This document shows, in pieces, positions 1-10,594 of a stretch of DNA of 64,000 nt. The notes beneath the pieces are model-generated. The model saw only the letters and a list, made by a program, of their open reading frames with translations, ran no database searches and was not told the DNA's origin. The position numbers and the translations under genes were made by a program. Each line of letters opens with the position of its first letter. The stretch's first letter is position 1. The stretch is from Cyanophora paradoxa. Lineage: Eukaryota; Glaucocystophyceae; Cyanophorales; Cyanophoraceae. The stretch spans positions 62,001 to 126,000 of the forward strand of contig QPMI01000562.1 in assembly GCA_004431415.1 (NCBI GenBank), written 5' to 3'.

Positions 1-545
1 CCCCCGCCACTTTGTCCGGCTTCACGCCCAGCAGAGTCTGATCATGCAACCTTGGATGAGAAGGGTCCAACGATCGAGCACACGGGCCCGCGGGGGGATG
101 CGCACCTCGGTGTTTTTGGAGATCTGTTGGACGACCAGGTCGGACTCCCTCAGCACGGCCAGCACACAGAAGGACTGCACGAGTCTAGACGGTGGAAAGA
201 GCGTCAGTCGCATCGATGCGCACGGACCGCATGCCGCTGCCTAATCAACATTCATGCGCATAGATACAGATCGCTATGGTGAAGGCCCCTGGCGCGGGCG
301 CACTGTGCAGTCATCATCTCGGCCTCCTGCGTTCAGTATGGTCAGCAACAGACACAGTTAAGAGTAAGCTCAATGCGCACAGCGTGCTCGCTCTCGGTGT
401 GGGCGGTAGCTTTGATAGCCTGCATGGACATGGTCTCGGTGGACCCCTGAGGAAGCTTACTGTCGCCGCCGGGTTTGTCGTTAGTGGTCTGGCCTGCAGA
501 GCCTGATGAGCCACCCTCGCCCGCTTGGCTTGGAGCACAGCCCAT
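1..545 (-). CDS. phytochrome-like protein, 5' end (N-terminal PAS domain), runs off the left edge
   Basis: Three minus-strand exons can be read with matching phase-0 junctions: 381-545 (ATG at 545), about 106-174, and 1-37 continuing outside the window. Introns begin GTGCGC and end in CAG. Exons 2 and 3 join to give a segment with the cores CVLAVLRESDLVVQQISKN and LLGVKPDKVAG. This is the pattern of the PAS_2 domain at the start of phytochromes (G-x-L-x-x-L...D-L-x-x-x-Q-x-S-x-N...L-L-G). In that family the domain precedes the chromophore-binding GAF domain, which would lie to the left. The first residues, MGCAPSQ, fit an N-myristoylation site (Gly2, Ser6) with a neighbouring Cys. Exon 1 is otherwise low-complexity and less certain than exons 2-3. 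It could also be another PAS_2 sensor kinase. Confidence 0.55.
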
Positions 546-1805
546 GTTGTTCGGATTGCAGCTGATATCTCGACTCGGCGATAGATTTAGACTGATAGTT
601 CACTGCCGCAGCGGTTGTGCGCTTAAATACGCGGCGCACTGCCGCCGAACCGCTGCTGGGAGTTACTAAGAACAGCTGCGCAGCGAGCTCAAGTAACGCC
701 CAGGCGAAACCGGGCCGCTCGCCGCAGCTAGCCTGACTACAGCGCTCCTCCGGGATCGTGCGATTTTAGCGAAGGCGGCGCTTCCTTCGGCGCCTCCGCA
801 GCAGCTGCAGCAACAACCTGCAAGCTTAGGACAGAGGCTCTCAAGAAAGCCTCTCTCCGCTCCCGCCTGGGTACAGTGGATTCTTCCTTCGCGCTGATTG
901 GTCAGAACTTCTTTCTTGTCCGCGTCGAATCGAGCTCTCGAAACGCCAAACGGCCATGCGGCCGCGGCATGAGCGGCTGATGAGCCGCATGACTGATCAT
1001 GACGCCGCTGCACTGCGGCAGCCTGCAGGCTGCAGCCCGGCGGCCGCCGCGGCGCGCGAGTCACGCTGGCATCATCAATTCATCATGCCATCATGCCGAC
1101 TCGAGCTCGAGCTCATTAAATATTGCCAACGATATCGATGGATATATATATATTTCCTGCTTTAATTTACATGTACATTATATATATACACGAACCATAT
1201 ATATACATCTAAAAGCCTTGAAGTTTTTAACATTAAACATTATATTAAAAACGGACACGCGTACGCGGTCGACTTCGAATTCGCCGTCACTTCGGGAATC
1301 GGGCCCGGACCCGTTCCGACTCTTCGGAGTCTCTTCCGAGCCGTTAACGTTCGGCACCATCATGCCACTATGGCCATCGGCACGTCACCCGTCACTGAAT
1401 CACGTGCAATGCATATATATATGGTGCTGCAGTGCAGCTGCACTGGGGCACCGCGGACCGCGGTCCGCGGCTGCCACCGCCGCGCGCAGCACCGCCGCAC
1501 CCGGCGCATGCGCACCGGTACCGGACCACAGCTCGCCCCCCCCCCCCCCCCGCCCCCCTCCCCTCCACCCCCTGGGCGCCCTGCCCTCCCCCCTTCCCCC
1601 CTCCCCTCTTCGGAACTCAGCGCCCCCCCCCCCCCCCCCCCCCCCCCCCGCGGCCGGCGGGCTGGCGCTGGCCCCGGGCCCGTCGCCCCGCAGCTGAACC
1701 TCTGAGATTGACAAGAACGCCCGAGGCTCTGAAAGCGATTCACGGCTCGTGGAGTCGCGGCTCGTCGGGGGAGAGAGCCTGATGTCGAGGCCTAGATGTC
1801 GGGGC
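546..1805. other. intergenic region between the phytochrome-like and RUS genes
   Basis: No convincing gene is seen. Reading frames here are short or low-complexity. An AT-rich stretch with TATATA runs lies at about 1130-1260, in sharp contrast to the GC-rich surroundings. Two poly-C tracts lie at about 1537-1650. The right end (about 1700-1805) is the 3' flank of the minus-strand RUS gene. Confidence 0.5.
1537..1650. repeat. poly-C / C-rich simple repeat
   Basis: There is a run of about 14 C at 1537-1550, a CCCTCC-rich stretch, and then a near-pure C run of about 28 nt at 1621-1649. Such tracts are hard to sequence, so their length in the assembly is approximate. The reading frames crossing them (Pro or Gly runs) are not genes. 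Confidence 0.85.
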
Positions 1806-4762
1806 CTAGATGTCGAGGACACGGTTGGGCCCTGCGGCGAGGAGGACGTGGGTGGTGGCCCAGCCCTTGGCCTCGAGCTGCCGGGCGAAGTCCCCGAAGG
1901 ACTGCGCGGGGCGGTCGGGGGCCGGGGGCGGGAGGGCGGGGCGGGGCGGGGCGGGGCAGGGCGTGGGGGACCTGCATGGTGTAGGCGTGGGACTCGCGGA
2001 GGAGGGCGTCGACCTCGGCGTCGTCCTTGGGGCCGTGCCCGTGCCCCCGCACCAGGTTCGACAGCACCTGCGCCTGGAAGTAGCCCTGCGCCCCGGCCCC
2101 TCAGCCCCGCCCCGCCCCGCCCCGCCCCGCCCCGCCCCGCGCGGCGCCGGCGCGCCTTGAGCAAGTCGCTGCTGGAGGCCTTCTCTCTGAACGCGACGTA
2201 GACCTGCGCCCGGCAGGCCGGCCGGCCCGAGGCCGTCAGGCGGGGCGCGGGGCACTGGGGCGCGCAGGCCGGCGCGGCGGCGGCGGGGCGCGCTTTGCCG
2301 CCGCGGAAGTTGAGGAGGTAGTTCTCGTTGCCGTAGAGGGAGCGCACGTGCTCCAGCTCCCCCGCGTCCCGCACGCACCTGCGCCGGCCCCCTCCGTCGG
2401 CCCCGGGCCCCAGCGCCGGCGGGCCGGGCGGAAGCCGGCGGGGCGGACTCGGAGATGCGGGCGCCGAGGTGGATGGGGATGCGCTCGACCGGGGGCGGCA
2501 GGAAGGGCGGCGAGAAGACGCGCTCCCGCGCGTTGATCACCGCCGGCTCCTCCACCTGCCCCCGCCCCTCAGCGCGGGACGGGCCCGCCGGCCCCCCGAC
2601 CCCCGCACCTTCTTCTCCTTGAGGTACTCGTCGACCAGCAGCGCCGTGCGCTGGCGGAAAGGGCTCAGAGAGGGGAGGGGGCGGTGCGGGGGGCGGTGGC
2701 GGGGCGGGGGACCTGGCGGTTGAGCTGGGAGAGGACGACGGCGCGGTAGCTCTGGAGGTTCGCGAAGAGGTGCACCGCCGCCACCAGCCTGCCCGGGGGC
2801 GAGGGGGAGGGGCGTGAGGCCCCGAGAGGAGGAGGGAGGAGGGGCCGAGGCCGCCCCCGGCGCGCACGAGAAGAGCGAGAGGCGGAGCGCCGTGTTCTCC
2901 CGCACGGACGACGTCGCGTAGATCCCCGCGCTCATCCCGACTGCGCCCGCCGCCGCCCGGTCGGCGGGGGCGCGGGGGGAGGCGGGCGGGCGTGGGGCGG
3001 GGGCGCGGGGCGCGCACTGAGCTTGCAGGACATGACCTGGGCCTCGCCCTTGGCGGTGATGTCCCCGAGGTTCTCCCGCTTCGCGAAGCTCTGCCCCCGC
3101 CGGCCCCGCCGTCAGCGCCGCAGCGCAGCTCAGCGGCGGGGCCGGCGGGCGGGCCTTGTAGAAGCAGTTGCGGGTGGCGGACTGCGTCATGCCGGCCACC
3201 GACTTGGCCGCGTTGGCGAAGGACGCCATCACTGCGCTCCACCGGCTCGGGCCCGGCGGGGGACGGGGCGGGGCGGGGCGGGGCGGACGGAGGAACTGGT
3301 TGGGGACGATGGGGGCCATGACCTCGAAGGCCATGCCGATGTCCTCCAGGAAGTCCGCCGCCATCCGCCACCTGCGGGGGGGGGCCCGTCGGCCCCGAGG
3401 CGAGGCGAGCCGCACGCGCCGGAGCGCGCGCACCGCTTCGGGTCGTCGTCGAAGCGCTTCCCGAAGCGCGAGCCGAAGAGCACCTTCGTGAAGTACCCTG
3501 CCCGCCCCCCGGGGGGTACGGCGTCAGAGGCGCTGGGCGGAGGACGGCGCGCCCCGCGCCCGGGCCGCACCGACGCCGTCCTTCAGCACCCAGTTGATCT
3601 GCGCGGGGGAGGGTTGGTCGGGCGAGGGGGGGCGGGGGGTGCGGGCGGGGAGGGCGCACGGCCTGGGCGGTGGGGATGGCGCCCTTGCCGAGACCGACGG
3701 CGTAGAGCAGCGACTGGGAGGACATCGTCATAAGGAACGAGCTCGCCACGTTCTGCACCGAGCGCCTGCCGCCCCGCCCCGTCAGCGGGGCGCGCCGCGG
3801 CGGTGCGAGGGCGCGCAGGGGCCCCCGCACCACTTGCAGAAGTTGATGTAGTCGGGCTGTGCGGGGGGGGCGTGCAGGAGAGGGGGGTTCAGCGCTCGGG
3901 ACGTGAGCAGGCGGGGCGGGGTGGGCTCTTGCGCGCACCGTGACCGAGTCCGGGTAGCCCTCCGGGAGGAAGAGGCTCTGCAGGAAGCCGATGGCCTTCT
4001 GCAGCGGCGGGCGGGAGTCCCGGTCCTTCATAGACACGAGCTTGCCCGACGGATCCACGAAATACTGCGGAGAGGGCGCCCGGGAGGTCCGCGTCGGTCC
4101 CCGCACGCACCCGGTGGGGGCTAGCTGCGCAGATGCGGCGGCCGCACCTCGCGCGTCTTCGAGTCGCAGACCTCGTGGATGGTCTTCACTTTCGTCGCTG
4201 CGTCCGCGGCGGCCTCCTTGACCGCATCCTTGGCCGCCACAGCATCCTCGGCGACCGCGGGGCCGGCGAGGATGACCGCGGCGACGAGCGCGGCGGCTGC
4301 CGAGGGTCCCAGCGAGCTCACGAGACGGCCCCAGAAGCCGCCGTCCGCCTCGCCCTCCTCGGGCTCCCGCTCCTCGCCGCGATCGCTCGAGTCGTCATCC
4401 GGGCGGTCGGGCTCCTCGCATGTCCGCCTGCGGGGCGGGCGGCCATTTCCGCTGCCGCCGCTGCCTCCACCGACGATGACGGAGCTTGCCGGACGCCTGC
4501 TGGCGGCAGGGCCGGCGTTCTCGAACCGCGCGAGCGGATGCCGGGCCGGGCCGCGCTTCTGGGACTCGGCGGAGCTACGGATGCTTGCCGAGGCGCTCGC
4601 CCGACTCGAAACGAGGAACGTGCGCTGCTTCGGGGCAGAAGGCCGCCGGCCGGAAGACTTGTCCACAATGGGGCTCACGAGGGCCGCGGACGGGCCCGGA
4701 ATAACGCGACCGCCATCAATCGCCTCGCCGCGAACGGCAAAGCAGCCCCCAACGAACGCCAT
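1806..4762 (-). CDS. RUS family protein (DUF647, ROOT UVB SENSITIVE-like), probably plastid-targeted
   Basis: The gene has about ten exons on the minus strand, from ATG at 4762 to TAG at 1806-1808. Exons are separated by short introns rich in CCCCG runs. The first exon encodes MAFVGGCFAV, then a Ser/Arg-rich leader and an Ala-rich hydrophobic segment (VAAVILAGPAVAEDA). This looks like a plastid or thylakoid-type targeting region. The DUF647 core follows: YFVDPSGKLVSMKD, FLPEGYPDSV, VQNVASSFLMTMSSQSLLYA, WVLKDGVG-like joins, GYFTKVLFGSRFGKRFDDD, MAADFLEDIGMAFEVMAPIV, SVAGMTQSATRNCFYK and LVGMSAGIYATSSVREN. The C-terminal part holds VYVAFREKASSSDLLKA, TMQVSFGDFARQLEAKGW and ends in NRVLDI. RUS proteins act in plant early development, UV-B response and vitamin B6 homeostasis; their biochemistry is poorly known. 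The exact 5' start is inferred. Confidence 0.85.
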
Positions 4763-4797
4763 GAATGTGGTCGGAGCAAAGAACGTGTACCCAGGAA
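4763..4797. promoter_or_regulatory. very short head-to-head intergenic region (RUS / GST)
   Basis: The apparent start codons of the minus-strand RUS gene (4762) and the plus-strand GST gene (4798) are only 35 bp apart. Either both promoters lie inside the opposite gene, transcripts overlap at the 5' end, or one true start is further inside its gene. No TATA-like box is visible in the gap. Confidence 0.4.
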
Positions 4798-5920
4798 ATG
4801 AGCGGGCCTCAGCTCCTGGAGCCCGTGCGCCTTCTTTACTATGCAGCGCGGGGCAGCGCGGACATGGTGCGCTTCCTGCGTGCCCGCCCGCAGCCCCGCA
4901 TCCCCGCAGCCGACCGCTCCACAATAGGTCCGGATGCTGCTGCGCGAGGCGGGCCTGCCGTACGTGGACGACATCCTCACAGCGAAGCGGGTGTCGCGCT
5001 TCCTCGTCGTCCCGCTGTCCGCGTGCACTCGCTGCAACGCGTTTCGCAGCTCAAAGAGCTCACACGGGAGGGCGAGATTCCGTTTGGGGCGATCCCGATG
5101 CTGACCATGAAGACCGACAAGAGCTCAGTGCGGGTCGGGCACGCGCCCTGTGCGTCTTGCATGCGCAGGGCGCTTAAGCTTTAGCTTGCACGCGCCGTGC
5201 GCGTATCCGTGGCCCATCTAGCGTCAATGCCGCGGCCAGCGATCATGCGCTTCCTTGCGCGCTCAACGGGCTTCTACGGCGAGAATCTGGAGGAGAGCAC
5301 AGAGATCGACCAGTGGGCCGACGAAGGTCGGCGCTATGCGCACCACTGGCGCTATGCGCACCACTTGCGCTAGCGCTGACTACGCTTCGAATTCCTCAGC
5401 CTTCGAGCTCATCAACGAGTACTGGTCGGCGGACTTCCATGACGCGGAGGTGAGAAGCTGCGCGGACCGCACCCGGCGGCCCTCGAGTGCCGCGCAGGGG
5501 CTCTCCGACCTCGCCCTCGCCGAGGCCAAGTCCAAGTTCCTCGCGAAGCGCCTGCGCCCCCGGCTCGAGGCCATCGCCCTCGCCTACAGCATGCGCCGGT
5601 GATCAGCTCCCGAGCGCTGGACTCCAGCCGGCCCTTCCGAGCTCACGCCGCAGGCCGCCGCCGGGGGCGCCGGCCGACTCGCCCTTCGTCGTGGGGGCCG
5701 CCCTCTCCTACGCCGATGTAACCCTCTTCTCCGTCCTCGACGCCATCTCCAAGGAGGCCCGCGCCGATTTGATCTCGAATTCGATCCCGCGTTCGACTCG
5801 CGCGCGCGCGCGCAGCTGCCGATGGCGGTGCCGCTGTACCCGGGGCTGCAGGCCTTCTGCGCAGCGATGCGGGAGCGGCCGCGCATCAACGCCTTCCTCG
5901 ACTCCCCCGACCGCTACTGA
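4798..5920 (+). CDS. glutathione S-transferase (sigma-like, multi-exon)
   Basis: Exon 1 begins at ATG 4798 with MSGPQLLEPVRLLYYAARGS and ends at a GTGCGC donor. It joins in phase to VRMLLREAGLPYVDDIL. A later exon gives LKELTREGEIPFGAIPMLTM. Together these form the thioredoxin-fold N-domain of GSTs: Tyr in the LYY start region, then the FGAIPML-type cis-Pro loop. The C-terminal helical domain is spread over exons with MRFLARSTGFYGENLEES, FELINEYWSADFHDAE, AKSKFLAKRL, SPFVVGAALSYADVTLFSVL and YPGLQAFCAAMRERPRINAF, and ends at TGA 5918-5920. The ALSYADVTLF stretch matches the conserved N-capping/hydrophobic staple region of GST C-domains. The expected role is glutathione conjugation or isomerisation in the cytosol. 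About seven exons are involved; some internal borders are uncertain. Confidence 0.8.
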
Positions 5921-6221
5921 CCCCGCCGCCCGGGGCCCCGCGGCGGGGGCGAGCTTTCATTGCGATGTGCTCGAGGAGTGCGTTCGGGTGCGGTCGCTGC
6001 CGGCTAAGCCCTGGCTTAAGCTTCAAGCAATATTCATGATCAGCTTCTAGAGCCCGCTTGAGCGTCGCGTATATTCCTGCTAGAGGCCCAGGCAGTGACG
6101 AATGCAGGGTATGAACATTTGGGATGATGATCGAGCGGGCGCGGCGCTGGAGAGCCGGCGCCGGCGCGGGGCGGAGCGCCGGCGATCGCTCGCGCAGCCT
6201 ACTAGGCTGGGGCGGGGCGCG
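5921..6221. other. tail-to-tail intergenic region
   Basis: About 300 bp lie between the GST stop (+) and the amidase stop (-). No gene is seen. It should hold both 3' UTRs and polyadenylation sites; no AATAAA is evident. Confidence 0.5.
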
Positions 6222-7128
6222 TCACTTGCAGTCGGCGAGGGTCCAGAGCGGGGCGGGGGCGGGAGCCGTGGCCGGGACGAGCCGCGAGGCGTCGAAGCGC
6301 GGGCACGTGCGGCCGTCCAGCGTCACCAGCGGGGTGTACAGGTCGGGCCGCCGGTCCCTGCCCCGCCCCTGAGCCAGGCGGCGCGGCGCGCGAGGGGGGT
6401 ACGGCACACCGGAAGACGCCCCAGGAGAGGCGCTGGAGCTTGACGGCGTCGAGGTCGAACGTCGCGACCTTCACGCACTCCTCCTCCTTGTTCGCCTGCG
6501 GGGGAGGATCAGGGGGGTACGGGGCAGAAGGGAAGGCGGGGGGTACGGCGCGCCTCGACGACCTTCTCGCCGGTAGGGCCGGCGATGAAGGAGGAGCCGT
6601 AGAACTTGATGAAGGACTGGTCGAACGTCTCCGTGCCCACGCGGTTCGAGGCCACCAGGGGTACGAGGTTCGCCTGCGCGGGCGTCGGCCCCCGGCCCCG
6701 GCGAGGGCGGACGCGGGTGCGGCGTACCCCCGCGTGGCCCTGCATGACGCGCTGCCAGTGGTCCGCGGAGTCGACGGGGGGCGCCGGGGGCGGCTCCGAC
6801 CCGATCGCCGTCGGGTAGCTGGGCGCAGTGCGTCAGGGGGACCGCGGCGCGGGGCGGGGGGTACGCGCGCGCACAAGAGAATCTCGGCGCCCTGGAGGAC
6901 CATGGCGCGGGCGCACTCCGGGAACCACTGCGGGAGGGTGCGTGAGAGGGGGTACGGGAAAGCGGCGGCGGCCAAATGCGAGGGCGCGCCTGGTCCCAGC
7001 AGATACCGACGCCGACGGCGCCGTACTTCGTGTGGAAGACCTTGAAGCCGGTGTCGCCGGGGTTGAAGTAGACTGGCGTGCGCGTCGAACGGGCTCGCGG
7101 GGCCGGGCGCGGGGCGGCGGGCGCGTAC

Positions 7129-7162
<34 letters not shown>

Positions 7163-7641
7163 CGACTTGCGGTAGATGCCGAGGCATGTGCCGTCGGCGT
7201 CGATGACGACGACGGAGTTGTAGTGCGCCGTCTCCGTGCTCTCGAAGAAACTGATCGGGAGGACGACCTTCAGCTCGGCCGCCAGGCGCGTGAAGCGCGC
7301 CAGCGTCGGGTTCTTCGGGCTGCAGGGGCGCGCCTCCGCGAAGTACGTCGCCTGCATACGCGGTCGGCTGCCCGGCGCGGTGCGCGGGCCGCCGCAGGAT
7401 CGCGAGGCGGGCGGGCACCTTCTGCTCCTGGCAGAAGTACGGCGTTTCGAAGAGCTCCTGCAGAAGAATGATATTCGCGCCCTTTGCCGCCGCCTCACTG
7501 CGCCGCGGCTCGGCAACGCAGAGCGCCGCATTGGGAAGGCGGCGCTCCGCACCGCACGAGGCGCTCGGCTTTGGCCACGTTCCCCTCCCTGTCCCACGTG
7601 CAGGACATCTGCGTGAGCGCCAGAGTGACGTTCCGCACCAT
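6222..7641 (-). CDS. N-carbamoylputrescine amidase (nitrilase superfamily)
   Basis: The minus-strand multi-exon gene runs from ATG at 7641 (MVRNVTLALTQMSCTWDREG) to TGA at 6222-6224. It contains all three parts of the nitrilase-superfamily triad: Glu in NIILLQELFETPYF, Lys in LGIYRKSHIPDGPGYQEK and Cys in AVGVGICWDQWFPECARAM. Further family markers are TYFAEARPCSPKNP, LPISFFESTETAHYNSVVV, ANLVPLVASNRVGTE and FYGSSFIAGPTGEKVVEA. The enzyme removes the carbamoyl group of N-carbamoylputrescine to give putrescine, CO2 and ammonia, the last step of the plant-type arginine decarboxylase route to polyamines. Introns are short and GC-rich, and the frame changes between exons. Family assignment is firm; substrate specificity is inferred from overall similarity to the plant/bacterial enzyme. 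Confidence 0.88.
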
Positions 7642-7888
7642 CGCAGCGGCTGGAGCTGATCTGATGCTGTTCGATCGCGCGCGCGGTGCTCGCGGCGGCG
7701 GCTGGCGACCCTGCCCGGTCTGCTTGAGAACGATCGCTGGCTAGGCGTGTCCCGAGGGCGAACTTGACGCCTGCTTATTCCCCTACCCCCTTTCTTCCAA
7801 CTTCAAGGCGACCTGCACGTCGCCGCGATCGGCCGGCGGGTCTCGGCTGCTTCCGCGCTGTCTGGTTGGCTGGTGCTGTGTCTTCCCG
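7642..7888. promoter_or_regulatory. divergent intergenic region between amidase and F-box genes
   Basis: The 247-bp gap between two divergent start codons (7641 minus, 7889 plus) must hold both promoters or 5' UTRs. A pyrimidine-rich stretch (TTCCCCTACCCCCTTTCTTCC) is seen at about 7779-7800. No clear TATA box is visible. Confidence 0.4.
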
Positions 7889-10346
7889 ATGGAATCCATC
7901 CCCGACGACGTGCTCGCGCACGCGCTGAGCTTCCTGAACGCGCGGGACGCCTGTCGCGCGTCGGCCGTGAGCCGCGCGTGGCGGCGGGCGGCGCTCAGCC
8001 CAGCAGCTTGGAGCCACATCGCCCTGTGGTGCGCCGCCGCCGCCGCCGAGTCGCGCGAACGCGCAGTGCCTGACCGTCGGACGTCGCGCAGCGTGTACGA
8101 CGACGGCAGTGGCGAGGAGGGCGACGACCTTCCGAGCGAGGCGACGAGCGGCGCGAGCGAGCTCGACGGCGACGAGCTGGACGACGAGGGCGAGTGGGTC
8201 GAGGTGGAGGGGGACGAGGAGAGCGTCGGCGAGCACGAGGAGCTCGAGGGGAGCGCGCGGTCGAGCGGCGGCGGAGATCGCGCCGCCGGCGGCGGCGACG
8301 ACGAGGAGGAGGAGGAGCCGAGCGAGGCGGCGGGGGACGACGGCGGCGGCTCGGAGCAGGCGCTCGACTCGGAGGGCGCGGACGGGTTCGAGGAGGAGGA
8401 CGGGAGCAGCGACGGCGTCGGCAGCAGCGGCGCGAGCGGGTCGTACGAGGAGGCGCCCAGCGCGCGCCCCGTGCGGCCGGACTTCAGAGCGGACGCGGCG
8501 GCGCGCGCGCGCGCCCTCGGCTGCCCCGCGCTGCTCTCCGCCGCCGCCGCCGAGCTGCTCCGCCTCCCCCGCTTCTCCGGCGTCTCCTCCCTCCAGCTGA
8601 TCCAGTTCGGGGCCGCCCCGCTGGCCCCCGTCCTGGCGGCCGCCCCGCGCGGCGTGCGCCGCCTCTCGCTCCTCTGCCGCGAGAAGAGGGACGAGGAGCG
8701 CGAGGACGACCCCGAGCCCCAGGCCCGCACCCGTACCCCCACCCCAGTTCTCCCCCTCCCCCCCCTCCACTCACGCCCCCCGCCTGCAGGATGTGATCCT
8801 GGGCGCCGGGGTCGCGGAGGCGCTGGCGGGCCTGCGGATCGAGGAGCTCGAGCTCGGCAGGTGCCGCTCCCCCGCGCGCGTGCTGGCCCCGCCGGACTCG
8901 AACCGGCGACAGGGCCTCGGGCAAGGCCGCCGTCTCCCTCGGGCCGGCGGTCGCCTCCGTGCGTACCCTCCGCGGCTGGATCAACTGCCGCAAGGCCCGT
9001 CCGGGGATGTGGGGGTACACGGCGCTCCGGGGCCCGGCTGAGCCCGGGCGCAGGGGGTGGAGGACCTGCGGGCCCTGCGCGCCGCGTACCCCCTCGTCAA
9101 GCACATCCACGGCACCCTGCAGGCGCGCCCCTCCCCTGTATCCCCTCCGTTCTTCGCCGAAGCGCGCCCCGCCAGGGCCGCCACTACGATTTCCCAAAGG
9201 AGGTACCTCTGCCCAGCCGGCGTCTCGTGTACTCCCGCTGAATTCCCCCCGCTTCGTCCTCAGGTAGCGGGCCCCGGACCGACCGCCGACCGCCTCTCGC
9301 TCGTGCTCGTGGGTCCGCGCGCGCGCACCGCCCCCGCCCCCGCCCCCGCGCCCGGGCCCCGATGCCGGGGGTGCCGTTTGATGGTGTGCGGCGCAGACGA
9401 CCGGGAGGAGGCGGACTGCGACATCGTGCCGGCCGCGCTGCGCGCCTGCGTCGCCGCCGGCATGAGCGACTTCGAGGTGGGGCCCTGGAGGGCCGGGCCC
9501 CCTCCCACTCCGCCCCGCTCGACGGGAGCCCCGCAGATCCTCATGGACTTCTGGCTCTCGAGCCTGGGTGACTCCCTCGCGGGGTGCGCGCGTGCCCCCC
9601 CCACGAATTCCTCCGGTACCCCTCCCGAGCCGCCGCGCGCGCCGGCAGGATCAAGGCCCTCACGATCCTGTTCGCGGAATCGGAGCCTGAGAACTTCATC
9701 GAGTGGCTCTCGGAGGGTGCGTGCCCCCGTTCGGGCCGAGCCGCAGCGCGCCCCAGCCGACGCATGCTGCGGGGGCAGGCTCGAAGCTCGCGGGGACCCT
9801 CGAGTACTTCAGCTTCGACATGGACGCGTTCCTGGACGAGTGGGCACCCCCGGCCCGCGCCGTTCGCCAGGCTTCCTTGCACGCCGGCTGACCCCCGCCC
9901 GCCCCTCAGCCTGCCCCCGGGCGAGCTGCTCAAGGCCCTGGCCCGCTTCCCCCGCCTCGCCACCCTCGAAGTCCGCCGCCGCTGACGCGCCGCGTTCTCG
10001 GCCCGGGCGCCCGGCCTCACGCCGCCTGGTGCAGGTCTGCCGGCCACCGGTCTGCTTCAACCGCTCGGCGGCGCGGCACTGGTCGCGCTTCTTCTCGTCG
10101 CTGCCTGGGGCGTGCCCCGGCCTGCTGCACCTGGAGCCCGAGGACGGGGCGGACTGGGACCGCACGGAGCCGTGGCGGCGGCGGGCGCGGCCTCACTGGC
10201 AGAGGGAGTGCGCGGCGGCCTTCGCCGCTGCGCAGGGCGCCCTCGCGCGGCGCCGCGCTCCGGCGGCGCCAGCGGCAGCCGCGGCGGCCGCCCCGTCGAC
10301 GTCGCCGCCCCTGGAGGAGGCCCTCGGCACCCTGTCCCTCTCGTAG
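7889..10346 (+). CDS. F-box protein with acidic linker and LRR-like C-terminal region
   Basis: Translation from ATG 7889 opens with a typical F-box (residues 1-47): IPDDVLAHALSFLNARDACR, ASAVSRAWRRAALSPAAW. A long Asp/Glu/Ser/Gly-rich linker follows (about residues 70-195). The rest is cut by GC-rich introns. Exon pieces read like leucine-rich repeats: LLSAAAAELLRLPRFSGVSS, ALAGLRIEELELGR, IKALTILFAESEPENFIEWL, LAGTLEYFSFDMDAFLDEW and PPGELLKALARFPRLATLEV. The last exon runs through CFNRSAARHWSRFFSSL to the stop at 10344-10346. F-box proteins bind Skp1 in SCF ubiquitin ligases and bring substrates through the second domain. The substrate cannot be told. Exon borders beyond the first exon are approximate. 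Confidence 0.75.
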
Positions 10347-10594
10347 CCGCTCCCTTGTTAACAGTGCACCCGATCCCTCTCGAGCCCGGAGGACGAGCAG
10401 AACTGGCGTGGAGCCAGGCGGGAGCGGCGGGAGCGAGAGGGGCGCCTAGGCAGGCGCGCGGTTCGGCCAATGAAGGCGGGGAACGAGTTCGAAGAGCACC
10501 TGTACCCCTTTGCCAGTCCAGGCTCCGGCACTGGCTTAAGCGTGCAAGCCGAGAGTTAGCAGCGCCCGCGACCGCACACAAAGGAGAGCGCCGT
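10347..10594. other. intergenic region
   Basis: About 250 bp lie between the F-box stop and the next ATG on the same strand. No gene is seen. Confidence 0.4.

Noticed and set aside
1806-4106. 766-codon uninterrupted minus-strand ORF as a single-exon RUS protein
   Set aside because: The frame passes through introns with CCCCG runs; conserved DUF647 pieces are in different frames and need splicing.
8875-8960. tRNA-like B box (GGTTCGAGTCC with a perfect T-arm) on the minus strand
   Set aside because: No matching acceptor 5' strand, no A box or anticodon arm upstream; it lies in an F-box gene intron/exon.
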